A stretch of DNA of 64,000 nt from Paraburkholderia rhynchosiae (GTDB lineage Bacteria > Pseudomonadota > Gammaproteobacteria > Burkholderiales > Burkholderiaceae), in contig NZ_PNXY01000004.1 of assembly GCF_002879865.1 (NCBI RefSeq), positions 186,001-250,000 of the forward strand, in the 5' to 3' direction. The notes under the pieces were generated by a model. That model had not been told where the DNA came from, ran no database searches, and was given only the letters and a program-made list of their open reading frames with translations. Position numbers and translations under genes: made by a program. Positions 7,703-16,267 of the stretch are shown here, in pieces (positions within the stretch are counted from its first letter, which is position 1; every line of letters begins with the position of its first letter).

Positions 7703-9115
7703 ATGGCAACGAATGCATCGGCGGGCGACCGCAAGCATCGCGGGCAGGCTCGCAAAGCAACCGCCAGCGGCTGGATCGGCTCAGCCCTCGAGTACTACGA
7801 TTTCTTCATCTACGCACAAGCAGCGGCGCTGATCTTTCCTCAACTGTTTTTTCCATCGGGCAATCCGAAGATCGCGATTGTCGCGTCGCTCGCAACTTAT
7901 GGCGTGGGTTACGTCGCGCGGCCAATCGGCGCGTTCGTGCTCGGGCATTGGGGCGATACGCATGGCCGCAAAAACGTATTGCTGCTGTGCATGTTCCTGA
8001 TGGGCTTCTCGACTATGGCGGTCGGCCTGCTGCCGACCTATCACCACGTCGGCCTGCTCGCGCCCGCGCTGCTCGTCGTGCTTCGTTTGATCCAGGGCTT
8101 TGCGGTCGCCGGCGAAATCTCGGGCGCCAGTTCGATGATTCTCGAACATGCGCCATTCGGACGACGCGGCTATTACGCGAGTTTCACACTGCAAGGCGTG
8201 CAGGCCGGGCAGATTCTCGCTGCTGCCGTGTTTCTGCCGCTCGCCTATTACATGGACGAGAGTTCGTTCAATTCGTGGGGCTGGCGTGTTCCATTCCTGC
8301 TTAGCGCACTGGTGCTGGTGGCCGGCTACATCATCCGCCGCGAGGTTGAAGAAACGCCGGCTTTCGCGAACGAAGACGCTTCGGGCGGCGTGCCGAAATC
8401 GCCGATCGCGGAAGCGTTCCGCTACAACTGGCAGGACATGTTGCGCGTGGTCGGCTGCTCGCTGATGAATGTCATTCCCGTGGTCGCGACGATTTTCGGG
8501 GCCGCGTATGCGGTGCAGGCGTCGTACGGTATCGGCTTCTCGAAGAGCGTCTATTTGTGGATTCCGGTGATCGGCAACATCGTCGCCGTGCTTGTGATTC
8601 CGTATGTGGGCAATCTGTCGGACCAGATCGGGCGGCGACTACCGATCATCGTCGGCGCACTCGGCGCGGGGCTGCTCTCGTTCGCGTATCTGTACGCGAT
8701 CAGCATTCACAACGTGGCGCTGGCGATAGTGATGTCGATCCTCATGTGGGGCATCATCTATCAAGGCTATAACGCGACGTTCCCAAGCTTCTATCCGGAG
8801 CTGTTTCCCACGCGCTCGCGCGTCTCCGCAATGGCGATCGGACAGAACATCGGCACGACGATTACCGCGCTGTTGCCTGCGTTGTTCGCCTATGTCGCGC
8901 CGCCGGGATCGCACAATGTCCCGATCACGATTGGGGCGATCACGTTCGGCATTACCATCATCGCGGCTGTGACGGCATGGAGTGCGCGCGAAAACTACCG
9001 CGTCAAACTCAGCGATCTGGGTCAACCCGGTGCAATGCCGCTCGACAAGCACAGCTATGACCAGCTGAGGGCTCAAACGATGGCAGAGTCGAAGAAGGCC
9101 GTCGCTTCACCGTGA
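7703..9115 (+). CDS. MFS transporter, metabolite:H+ symporter (MHS) family
   Basis: A 470-residue permease with about 12 membrane segments. The start GWIGSALEYYDFFIYAQAAALIFP is diagnostic of the MHS group (ShiA, ProP, citrate and shikimate carriers), as are GHWGDTHGRK in the first cytoplasmic loop and the later RLIQGFAVAGE. Such carriers import organic acids or zwitterions with protons. The ATG follows CAGGAGG at good spacing. It appears to be a single-gene unit: a terminator lies upstream and a convergent gene ends 17 bases downstream. The substrate is not readable. The hpa operon 4 kb away lacks a transporter, so import of an aromatic acid is possible but unsupported. Confidence 0.88.
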   Translation: MATNASAGDRKHRGQARKATASGWIGSALEYYDFFIYAQAAALIFPQLFFPSGNPKIAIVASLATYGVGYVARPIGAFVLGHWGDTHGRKNVLLLCMFLMGFSTMAVGLLPTYHHVGLLAPALLVVLRLIQGFAVAGEISGASSMILEHAPFGRRGYYASFTLQGVQAGQILAAAVFLPLAYYMDESSFNSWGWRVPFLLSALVLVAGYIIRREVEETPAFANEDASGGVPKSPIAEAFRYNWQDMLRVVGCSLMNVIPVVATIFGAAYAVQASYGIGFSKSVYLWIPVIGNIVAVLVIPYVGNLSDQIGRRLPIIVGALGAGLLSFAYLYAISIHNVALAIVMSILMWGIIYQGYNATFPSFYPELFPTRSRVSAMAIGQNIGTTITALLPALFAYVAPPGSHNVPITIGAITFGITIIAAVTAWSARENYRVKLSDLGQPGAMPLDKHSYDQLRAQTMAESKKAVASP

Positions 9116-9132
9116 CGGACAGGTGTTTTATC

Positions 9133-10203
9133 TCAGCGCCATTGCGCGGTTAACTCGTTCGCGAGGACCATTTTCTCGCGAACCCGTTCGACAAACGCAG
9201 CGTCGACACCGCTCTGCGCCTTGAGGAATTTCAGAGCGGCGGAATGCACGGCGCGCATCGACCCGCCGTCCATTGCGCCGATACGCGCCGCATGCCGCCG
9301 TGTTTCGTCAACGAGATCACGCGCGCTGCTGAAGTCGGGCGACAAGCCGCTCTGCGCTTCGAACCCGGCACACAGAGCGGCCGCGTAGTCACGCGACTGT
9401 CCAAGCAGATCCATATCGACGAGCAAATCGACGCCTTCCGCCATTCGCCACGCGCAGAGCATCCATAAAGCGACAAATGCGCGGTATGCGTTGTTGCCCT
9501 CCGCACTGCGCGCATAGTGTTCGCACGCCATTGCGTAGGCGTCATCCGAAGCGGGTACGGCGGGCGGCAACTTCACATCGCACATCTCGATGATCTGCTT
9601 GACGAGCGGGTCGGCACGATTCAATCCGAGCACGCGAAACGGCGCGGCCACAAAAAACGGATTGCGCCATTGCTGGCCAAGCAGCCAGCCGGAAGCGAAT
9701 TGCGAGGCGGGATTGCGCAGCACGCCCACATGCATCACATCCGGAAACGCGTGCTTGAGCCACGGCAATCTTCCCGACGAGCGGCAAAACTTGAGGACCG
9801 GCACGCTGCGCTGCCGCGCCGAGTGCTCGCATAGATTTTGTAAATACGCATGCAGCGCGGCGAATTCCGCGTCCGGCACACCACCGAAACGATCGATGCT
9901 GAACTGCCTTCTGTATCCGGCCACGCCGCGCGCGCCTTCGTGCAGAAACGGCCGGTACTCGTCGAAGTAAGGCGCCTCGAGCGGCGGATGCCCGGAGGTC
10001 AGCGTGGGACGGCTCGCGGAAACATCGGCAAGGGTTAAATCCGCGAGTACATTGCTGAGCGGCTCGTAAAAACCGGTGGCGGCGTCGAGCGCGCGCAGAC
10101 GGGACCAGACCCAGGTGCCCGCGCTGCGCCAGCCTGTGTGCAGAAAAATGGCTCGTTTCAGGGCACTTTTGGGCGCGGCATCGGCCTCATGTGACAACGG
10201 CAT
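9133..10203 (-). CDS. Sulfotransferase-like protein
   Basis: A 356-residue cytoplasmic protein that resembles PAPS-dependent sulfotransferases. A P-loop-like segment near the N-terminus (FLHTGWRSAGTWVWSRL, about residues 20-36) matches the 5'-phosphosulfate-binding loop pattern RSxGTxW. A segment near the middle (GVLRNPASQFASGW) matches the 3'-phosphate-binding pattern RxPxxxxxSxW. The rest is not distinctive. No PAPS synthesis, glycosyltransferase or lipid gene adjoins it, so the acceptor is unknown. It is convergent with the MHS gene (17 bases between stop codons) and divergent from the LysR gene at 10375, which could regulate it. Confidence 0.65.
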   Translation of the reverse strand: MPLSHEADAAPKSALKRAIFLHTGWRSAGTWVWSRLRALDAATGFYEPLSNVLADLTLADVSASRPTLTSGHPPLEAPYFDEYRPFLHEGARGVAGYRRQFSIDRFGGVPDAEFAALHAYLQNLCEHSARQRSVPVLKFCRSSGRLPWLKHAFPDVMHVGVLRNPASQFASGWLLGQQWRNPFFVAAPFRVLGLNRADPLVKQIIEMCDVKLPPAVPASDDAYAMACEHYARSAEGNNAYRAFVALWMLCAWRMAEGVDLLVDMDLLGQSRDYAAALCAGFEAQSGLSPDFSSARDLVDETRRHAARIGAMDGGSMRAVHSAALKFLKAQSGVDAAFVERVREKMVLANELTAQWR

Positions 10204-10374
10204 CGGACTTCTCTTCGAATAAATGCGGCGGGGAATAGTTCAACGCATACTGTAGCGTCTGGAGCTGTCGGCTGCGTTACAGAAGCGTCACTTTACCTTG
10301 CATCGCCGGCCGGCACTGGAAGCGCGCGTGCAAACGCATTAAGCTCCAGAGTCCCGAACTGGAAAAGCGCCCCC

Positions 10375-11286
10375 ATGAACGAATCCGCCGATATCCGCTT
10401 CCTGCTGGCCATTCGCGAAAGCGGGAGCCTCGTCGCCGCAGCGCGAAAACTGGGCCTGTCGGCGTCGGCGATCACTCAGCGCTTGCAGCAACTCGAGAAG
10501 AAGCTCGGCGCCCAACTGCTGAACCGCACCGCGCGCCGCCTGCAATTTACGGAAGAAGGCACGCTGCTGTGCGAACGCGGCGCGGAACTCGTGCAGCAGT
10601 TCGACATGCTGTTCGAAGACCTTCAAATGCGCCGTGGGGGTCTCATCGGCACGCTGAAGGTCAATGCGCCGCTCGGATTCGGGCGGCGCTACGTGGCGCC
10701 CGCCATCGCCGATTTTCAGCAGCAGCATCGGGATGTCGACGTTGCGCTGACACTCTCCGATCGACCTCTGACGGAGACCACGGAACGCTTCGACATTGTC
10801 GTGCATATCGGCGAGTTGCCGATATCGAACCGCGTGGGCTACACCATCGCACCGAACGCGCGCTTCGTATGCGCCGCGCCCGCGCTCGTCAAGCGCCTCG
10901 GCTCGCCCGAGTCGCCCGATGAACTGGGCACAATGCCTTGCATCGTACTGCGCGAAAACAATGAAGACGTTACGCTGTGGCAGTTCAGCCGCGGACGCAC
11001 TCGCCGTAGCGTACGCGTCTCCTCACACTTGAGCTGCAATGACGGCGACGTTATTCGCCAATGGGCATGTGAAGGCCGTGGCGTGATCCTGCGCTCGGAA
11101 TGGGACGTGGCGGACGACATCGCGAAAGGAAAGCTCGTCCGTTTGCTGCCCGCGTGGAAAGCACCCGACGCTGACGTCATGGCGCTCACGCATCAATGCG
11201 CCGGTCTGCCCGCGCGGACGCGAACTTTCATGCAGTATTTGCAAGCAAGATTCCGGCCGTTGCCGCCCTGGCGAGCGTCGCGTTAA
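10375..11286 (+). CDS. LysR-family transcriptional regulator
   Basis: A 303-residue LysR-type regulator. The N-terminal helix-turn-helix is clear (residues about 5-65: FLLAIRESGSLVAAARKLG, then SASAITQRLQQLEKKLGAQLL), followed by a linker helix and a periplasmic-binding-like effector domain to the end. It resembles the large CrgA/GcvA-like subgroup. It is divergent from the sulfotransferase-like gene (171 bases between starts) and lies 132 bases upstream of the PLP-enzyme gene on the same strand, so either neighbour may be the target. LysR proteins usually control a divergent or adjacent gene in response to a small co-inducer; which one cannot be told here. Confidence 0.88.
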   Translation: MNESADIRFLLAIRESGSLVAAARKLGLSASAITQRLQQLEKKLGAQLLNRTARRLQFTEEGTLLCERGAELVQQFDMLFEDLQMRRGGLIGTLKVNAPLGFGRRYVAPAIADFQQQHRDVDVALTLSDRPLTETTERFDIVVHIGELPISNRVGYTIAPNARFVCAAPALVKRLGSPESPDELGTMPCIVLRENNEDVTLWQFSRGRTRRSVRVSSHLSCNDGDVIRQWACEGRGVILRSEWDVADDIAKGKLVRLLPAWKAPDADVMALTHQCAGLPARTRTFMQYLQARFRPLPPWRASR

Positions 11287-11341
11287 GCTGCGCTGAATCT
11301 ATAAGTTAGCGCATGTGAACGCGCTGTCACGGGCCAAACTC

Positions 11342-11347
11342 TATAAT
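11342..11347 (+). promoter_or_regulatory. Candidate -10 box upstream of PLP-enzyme gene
   Basis: A perfect TATAAT lies 71 bases before the ATG at 11419. No good -35 hexamer stands 16-18 bases upstream, which would fit an activator-dependent promoter (the LysR gene ends at 11286). Position and consensus are seen; function is inferred. Confidence 0.35.
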
Positions 11348-11418
11348 TAAGCCCGACTCCGCCGCCTTTCCGTTCGCAAGCATATCGCTCGAATAGCGCT
11401 TAATTTACCGGTGAAAGC

Positions 11419-12561
11419 ATGAAACTGGAACAGATAGACACCCCCGCCGCCCTTATCGACATCGCCCGGATGCAGAAGAACATCGCGCGTATGCAGGGCC
11501 ATATGAACACGCTCGGCGTCGCATTCCGTCCGCATGTGAAAACCACCAAATGCATCGATGTGGTGCGCGCGCAAATCGCGGCCGGCGCGCGCGGCATCAC
11601 CGTTTCCACGCTGAAAGAAGCGGAAGCGTTTTATGCCGCCGGCGTTGACGACATTCTTTACGCGGTCAGCATCGCCCCTTCGAAACTGCCGCGAGCGTTG
11701 GCACTGCGCCGCCAAGGCTGCAATCTGAAGCTGGTGGTGGACAACCCCACCGCCGCAGCGGCCATCGCCGCATTTGGCGATCAGCACGGCGCAAGCTTCG
11801 AAGTATGGATCGAAGTGGACACCGACGGACACCGCTCTGGCATCACGCCAGAACACGAAAGCTTGCTCGATGTGGGCAGAATTCTTCATGAGAACGGTAT
11901 GACGGTCGGCGGTGTGATGACGCACGCCGGTTCCAGTTACGAACTCGACACCGCCGAAGCGCTCGCCGCGCTCGCGGAGCAGGAACGCGCCGGCTGCGTG
12001 CGCGCGGCGCAGCGCTTGCGCGAAGCGGGCATCGCTTGCCCCGAGGTCAGTGTGGGATCGACGCCAACCGCACTAGCCGCCGCGCAGTTGGAAGGCGTGA
12101 CCGAAGTGCGCGCCGGCGTCTACGTGCTGTTCGATCTCGTCATGCACAACATCGGCGTGTGTTCACTCGAAGACATCGCGCTGAGCGTGCTGGCCACCGT
12201 GATCGGGCATCAGGCCGACAAGGGCTGGGCTATTCTCGACGCAGGCTGGATGGCGATGAGCCGCGATCGCGGCACGTCGAACCAGGCGCATGACTTCGGC
12301 TACGGCCAGCCGTGTTTGCTCAACGGCACGCCGCTGGCCGGTTATGTCGTGAGCGGCGCGAACCAGGAGCACGGCATTCTTTCATCGGCGGATGAAGGCT
12401 CGCGTGCAGACAGCCAAGACATTACGCAGCGCTTTCCAATCGGCATGAAGCTGCGCATTCTGCCTAATCATGCGTGTTCGACCGGCGCACAGTTTCCCGA
12501 GTATCACGCCGTGACGCCGGACGGCCACAGCGTGCAATGGATGCGCTTTCACGGCTGGTGA
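11419..12561 (+). CDS. DSD1-type PLP enzyme (D-serine dehydratase-like)
   Basis: A 380-residue fold-type III PLP enzyme with an alanine-racemase-like N-terminal barrel and a C-terminal metal-binding domain of the D-threonine aldolase / D-serine dehydratase family. The likely Schiff-base lysine is Lys41 in RPHVKTTKC. Near the C-terminus the metal ligands read His351-x-Cys353 (PNHACSTG). Eukaryotic-type D-serine dehydratases use His and Cys to hold zinc, while characterised D-threonine aldolases have His and Asp, so the first activity is favoured. Either reaction would break down a D-amino acid in the cytoplasm. The LysR gene just upstream may regulate it. The gene ends 25 bases before the convergent hpaR. 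Confidence 0.82.
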   Translation: MKLEQIDTPAALIDIARMQKNIARMQGHMNTLGVAFRPHVKTTKCIDVVRAQIAAGARGITVSTLKEAEAFYAAGVDDILYAVSIAPSKLPRALALRRQGCNLKLVVDNPTAAAAIAAFGDQHGASFEVWIEVDTDGHRSGITPEHESLLDVGRILHENGMTVGGVMTHAGSSYELDTAEALAALAEQERAGCVRAAQRLREAGIACPEVSVGSTPTALAAAQLEGVTEVRAGVYVLFDLVMHNIGVCSLEDIALSVLATVIGHQADKGWAILDAGWMAMSRDRGTSNQAHDFGYGQPCLLNGTPLAGYVVSGANQEHGILSSADEGSRADSQDITQRFPIGMKLRILPNHACSTGAQFPEYHAVTPDGHSVQWMRFHGW

Positions 12562-12586
12562 GCAAGCGCGCTCACAGCGTGCACCG

Positions 12587-13039
12587 TCACTCGTCTTCTT
12601 CCTCGAGACCCGCCAGTAGATCGTCGACGGCGCGATAGACCCGCTCGACGATCTCCGGCCCCACCTTGCGCTCGAGCTCGCGGTAGTGCGCCTCCAGATC
12701 CTTCGAGATCACGCGCACCAGTTCAACGCTCGTGTCGGTTAGCGAAACCAGCACGCGGCGCTGATCTTCCGCGAAACGTTCCTTCGTCACCAGTTCCATG
12801 CTCTCCATGCGCGCAAGCACGCCGGCCATGCTCGGGCTCGAAATCGTGCAGATATCGGAGATATGGCGCGGCTCCATCGGGCCGTGCTCGTTGAGCGCGC
12901 GAATCACACGCCATTGCTGTTCGGTCAAGCCATGCGCCGTGATCAATGGCCGGAAACGCTCCATCATCTTTTCTCTGGCGCGCAGCAAGAGCATTGGCAG
13001 GTTGCGGTGCAAAACTCGTGTGGAAGCGGAAGCGGACAT
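12587..13039 (-). CDS. hpaR: HpaR, MarR-family repressor of homoprotocatechuate catabolism
   Basis: A 150-residue MarR-family repressor with the HpaR hallmarks: RNLPMLLLRAREKMMERFRPL at the start, LTEQQWRVIRAL, then SSPSMAGVLARMESMELV as recognition region and EDQRRVLVSLT as the wing. It is transcribed away from hpaG1, and the 148-base gap holds a perfect dyad next to a promoter-like pair. In E. coli W, HpaR represses the hpa meta-cleavage operon and its own gene until homoprotocatechuate or a related aromatic binds. The same logic is likely here. The acidic C-terminal tail (GLEEEDE) is short and normal for the family. Confidence 0.93.
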   Translation of the reverse strand: MSASASTRVLHRNLPMLLLRAREKMMERFRPLITAHGLTEQQWRVIRALNEHGPMEPRHISDICTISSPSMAGVLARMESMELVTKERFAEDQRRVLVSLTDTSVELVRVISKDLEAHYRELERKVGPEIVERVYRAVDDLLAGLEEEDE

Positions 13040-13105
13040 AGTGGACGATGATTGAAAGCAGCCCGTCGAAACTTAAGGGAAAACCCGCGATCAGCCGACT
13101 GGCTA

Positions 13106-13149
13106 TTGACCCTGGATCATACCAAGCGCAATACTACTAACATGTTAGT
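13106..13149 (+). promoter_or_regulatory. hpaG1 promoter with HpaR operator dyad
   Basis: TTGACC at 13106-13111 is followed after 18 bases by AATACT at 13130-13135, a plausible sigma-70 promoter. Directly abutting the -10 is the perfect 14-bp palindrome ACTAACATGTTAGT at 13136-13149, which would cover the transcription start. This is where a repressor must bind to block polymerase, and the divergent gene encodes HpaR. The ATG of hpaG1 lies 39 bases after the palindrome. Confidence 0.72.
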
Positions 13150-13187
13150 GTTTATGCCAGACATTCATTCCCGGATACCGCTACGTC

Positions 13188-13961
13188 ATGTTTGCACTTG
13201 CCGATCATCTGCTGCACCTTGAAGGCGACGCGTTGCCTCGCGATGTGGATGCGCATGCCGCGGCAGCGCTGCTCGCGCGCGGCATTGCGTGCCGTGCGCC
13301 GGTTCGCGGCGCGGTCTACGGCACGTTGCTCAACGACCGAGCCGCGCTCGATGCGCTAGGCGATGCAATGCACGCCGCCCCGTACAAGTCGCCGCCGAAA
13401 GCGCCGGTTCTTTACCTGAAGCCGCGCAACACGCTCGCGGGACATCGCGCGAAAGTCGTCATACCGGACGATACATTGGGTGCTGAAGTAGGCGCGTCGC
13501 TTGGCATCGTGATTGGGCGCACTGCAACGCGTGTCAGCGCGGACCACGCGTTCGACTACATTGCGGGCTATACGCTCGTGGCCGATCTGAGCGTGCCGCA
13601 TGCAAGCGTGTACAGGCCGTCGGTACGGTTCCGCGCTCGCGATGGCTTTTGCGTTGTCGGACCCGCGGTTGTTGCGGCGCGTCACGTCGCGAATCCAGAC
13701 GAACTCGCAATCAAGGTCTCGCTCAACGGTGCTGACGCGTTTGCTGCGAGCACTGCGTCGTCGGTACGCAATGTGGCCCGATTGCTCGCCGACGTCACCG
13801 ACTTCATGACGCTCTCACCGGGCGACGTCATCACGCTGGGCGTGCCGCATGGCTCGCCCGTCGCTCATATCGGCGACGAGGCCACGTTGGCGATCGGTGC
13901 GCTGCCACCGCTGCGTGTGTCGTTTATCGGCGCAACGGAGCAAGACGGAGAACAGCCATGA
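13188..13961 (+). CDS. hpaG1: HpaG1: OPET decarboxylase/HHDD isomerase, N-terminal-type subunit
   Basis: A 257-residue member of the fumarylacetoacetate hydrolase fold, matching the N-terminal half of the enterobacterial bifunctional HpaG. Characteristic parts are APVLYLKPRNTLAGH, a metal-site acidic segment (GAEVGASLGIVIGRTA), the GYTLVADLS run, and DVITLGVPHG near the end. With HpaG2 it should carry out decarboxylation of 5-oxo-pent-3-ene-1,2,5-tricarboxylate and isomerisation of the product. In E. coli these two repeats are one polypeptide; here they are two genes with a 4-base ATGA overlap. It is the first gene of the hpa operon. Confidence 0.9.
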   Translation: MFALADHLLHLEGDALPRDVDAHAAAALLARGIACRAPVRGAVYGTLLNDRAALDALGDAMHAAPYKSPPKAPVLYLKPRNTLAGHRAKVVIPDDTLGAEVGASLGIVIGRTATRVSADHAFDYIAGYTLVADLSVPHASVYRPSVRFRARDGFCVVGPAVVAARHVANPDELAIKVSLNGADAFAASTASSVRNVARLLADVTDFMTLSPGDVITLGVPHGSPVAHIGDEATLAIGALPPLRVSFIGATEQDGEQP

Positions 13962-14716
13962 TGCGCGGCCGTGTAGCGTATGCAGGCGCGATTCACGAAG
14001 CCTATCCGCATGCGGAAGGCGTGGTTCTTGCAGACGGACGTGTATGCCGCGAAGACCAGGTCGTCTGGCTTGCACCTATCGATGTCGGCACCGTCTTCGC
14101 GCTCGGCCTGAACTACGCCGAACATGCAAAGGAATTGCAGTTCAACAAGCAGGAAGAGCCACTCGTATTCCTCAAGGGACCGGGCACGGTGATCGGTCAT
14201 CGCGGTGTCACGCGCCGTCCGGCCGATGTGACCTTCATGCATTACGAGTGCGAACTCGCTGTCGTGATCGGCCGAACCGCGCGCAACGTGAAGCGTGAAA
14301 ATGCGATGCAGTACGTGGCCGGCTACATGATCGCCAACGACTACGCCATCCGCGACTACCTCGAAAACTATTACCGCCCCAACCTGCGCGTGAAGAATCG
14401 CGACGGCGGCACGGTGCTTGGGCCCTGGTTCGTCGACGCAGCCGACATCGAAGACGTCACGCAACTAGAGTTGCACACGTTCGTGAACGGCATGGTGCAA
14501 CAACACGGCAACACGCGCGATCTGGTGACCGGCATTCCCGCGCTGATCGAATACCTGAGCAGCTTCATGACGCTCGCGCCCGGCGACGTCATTCTGACCG
14601 GCACGCCGGAGGGCATCGTCAACGTGAATGCGGGCGACGAAGTGGTGTGCGAGATCGACGGCTTGGGCCGCCTCGTGAATACGATTGCATCAGACGCGGA
14701 CTTCGGCCGCGCCTGA
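13958..14716 (+). CDS. hpaG2: HpaG2: OPET decarboxylase/HHDD isomerase, C-terminal-type subunit
   Basis: A 252-residue fumarylacetoacetate-hydrolase-fold protein corresponding to the C-terminal half of HpaG. The core shows FALGLNYAEHAKEL, VFLKGPGTVIGH, the metal-binding acidic cluster HYECELAVVIG, NDYAIRDYLENYYRPN and the closing GDVILTGTPEGI. GGAG lies a few bases before the ATG, which is embedded in the stop of hpaG1, so the two products are probably made in equal amounts. A second ATG directly follows at 13961. It acts after ring cleavage and semialdehyde oxidation in the homoprotocatechuate pathway. Confidence 0.92.
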   Translation: MMRGRVAYAGAIHEAYPHAEGVVLADGRVCREDQVVWLAPIDVGTVFALGLNYAEHAKELQFNKQEEPLVFLKGPGTVIGHRGVTRRPADVTFMHYECELAVVIGRTARNVKRENAMQYVAGYMIANDYAIRDYLENYYRPNLRVKNRDGGTVLGPWFVDAADIEDVTQLELHTFVNGMVQQHGNTRDLVTGIPALIEYLSSFMTLAPGDVILTGTPEGIVNVNAGDEVVCEIDGLGRLVNTIASDADFGRA

Positions 14717-14746
14717 GCGGCAGCACAAAAAGTAAAGGACAACGCA

Positions 14747-16204
14747 ATGCGAATCGAACATCTGATCGACGGCAATACGGGCAGCGCGAAAGACTATTTC
14801 GAAACGGTCAATCCGGCGACGCAGGAAGTGCTCGCCGAAGTGGCGCGCGGCAGCGCGGAAGAGGTCGACGCCGCCGTGCGAGCGGCAAAGGAAGCGTTTC
14901 CCGCGTGGGCCGGCAAGCCAGCCGTGGAACGCGCGAAGCTGATCCGCAAGCTCGGCGAACTGATCGCGAAGAACGTGCCAGATATTTCGGAAGCCGAAAC
15001 AAAAGACACAGGCCAGACGATTTCACAGACGCGCAAGCAACTTGTGCCGCGCGCCGCCGACAACTTCAGCTACTTCGCCGAGATGTGCACGCGCGTGGAC
15101 GGCCATACGTACCCCACCGAGACGCATCTGAACTACACGCTGTTTCATCCAGTCGGCGTGTGTGCGCTGATTTCGCCATGGAATGTGCCGTTCATGACGG
15201 CAACGTGGAAAGTCGCGCCCTGCCTCGCGTTCGGCAACACGGCTGTTCTGAAGATGAGCGAGCTGTCGCCGCTTACCGCGTCGATGCTCGGCAATCTCGC
15301 GCTCGAAGCGGGCATTCCTGCCGGCGTGCTCAATGTCGTGCATGGTTTCGGCAAGGAGACGGGCGAGCCGCTTGTCGCGCATCGGGACGTGCATGCGGTT
15401 TCTTTCACCGGATCGACGGCCACTGGCAATCGGATTGTGCAGAGCGCCGGGCTCAAGAAGTTCTCGATGGAACTGGGCGGCAAATCGCCATTCGTGATTT
15501 TCGACGACGCCGATTTCGAACGCGCGCTCGACGCCGCGGTATTTATGATCTTCTCGAACAACGGCGAGCGCTGCACCGCCGGTTCGCGCATTCTGGTGCA
15601 GAAGTCGATCTATGCGAAATTCGCAGAGCGCTTTATCGAACGTGCAAAACGCCTGACAGTGGGCGATCCGCTTTCCGATAGCACGATTGTCGGACCGATG
15701 ATCAGCCAGGGGCATCTGGCGAAAGTGCGCAGCTATATCGAGCTTGGGCCGAAAGAAGGCGCAACGCTCGCATGCGGAGGGCTGGACATGCCTGACGTGC
15801 CCGACTCGATGCGCAAAGGCAACTTCGTGATGCCCACTGTATTCGTCGATGTGGATAACCGCATGCGTATCGCGCAGGAAGAGATCTTCGGTCCGGTCGC
15901 GTGCCTGATTCCATTCGACGACGAAGCCGACGCGATCAGACGCGCAAACGACATCTCCTACGGTTTGTCGAGCTACATCTGGACCGAGAACACTGGGCGC
16001 GCGCATCGCGTGGCGGCTGCCGTCGAAGCAGGCATGTGCTTCGTCAATAGCCAGAACGTGCGCGATCTGCGCCAGCCGTTTGGCGGCACGAAGGCATCGG
16101 GTGTGGGCCGCGAAGGCGGTACGTGGAGTTACGAAGTATTCCTTGAACCGAAGAACGTGTGCGTGTCGCTCGGTTCGCACCACATTCCGCGCTGGGGCGT
16201 CTGA
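14747..16204 (+). CDS. hpaE: HpaE: 5-carboxymethyl-2-hydroxymuconic semialdehyde dehydrogenase
   Basis: A 485-residue NAD-dependent aldehyde dehydrogenase. The family motifs are in place: SPWNVPFM, FTGSTATGNRI, MELGGKSPFVIFDDAD containing the catalytic Glu, NNGERCTAGSRIL with the catalytic Cys, and EEIFGPV near the end. It oxidises the aldehyde released by HpaD to the dicarboxylate. AAGGAC precedes the ATG by a normal distance. It lies 30 bases after hpaG2 within the operon. Assignment to CHMS rather than another semialdehyde rests on operon context as well as sequence. Confidence 0.93.
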   Translation: MRIEHLIDGNTGSAKDYFETVNPATQEVLAEVARGSAEEVDAAVRAAKEAFPAWAGKPAVERAKLIRKLGELIAKNVPDISEAETKDTGQTISQTRKQLVPRAADNFSYFAEMCTRVDGHTYPTETHLNYTLFHPVGVCALISPWNVPFMTATWKVAPCLAFGNTAVLKMSELSPLTASMLGNLALEAGIPAGVLNVVHGFGKETGEPLVAHRDVHAVSFTGSTATGNRIVQSAGLKKFSMELGGKSPFVIFDDADFERALDAAVFMIFSNNGERCTAGSRILVQKSIYAKFAERFIERAKRLTVGDPLSDSTIVGPMISQGHLAKVRSYIELGPKEGATLACGGLDMPDVPDSMRKGNFVMPTVFVDVDNRMRIAQEEIFGPVACLIPFDDEADAIRRANDISYGLSSYIWTENTGRAHRVAAAVEAGMCFVNSQNVRDLRQPFGGTKASGVGREGGTWSYEVFLEPKNVCVSLGSHHIPRWGV

Positions 16205-16267
16205 CACGCCGGGCATTTCACGCGTGACGCGCACGGCGTCTCGCGACATAAACAAAGGGAGACCGCG

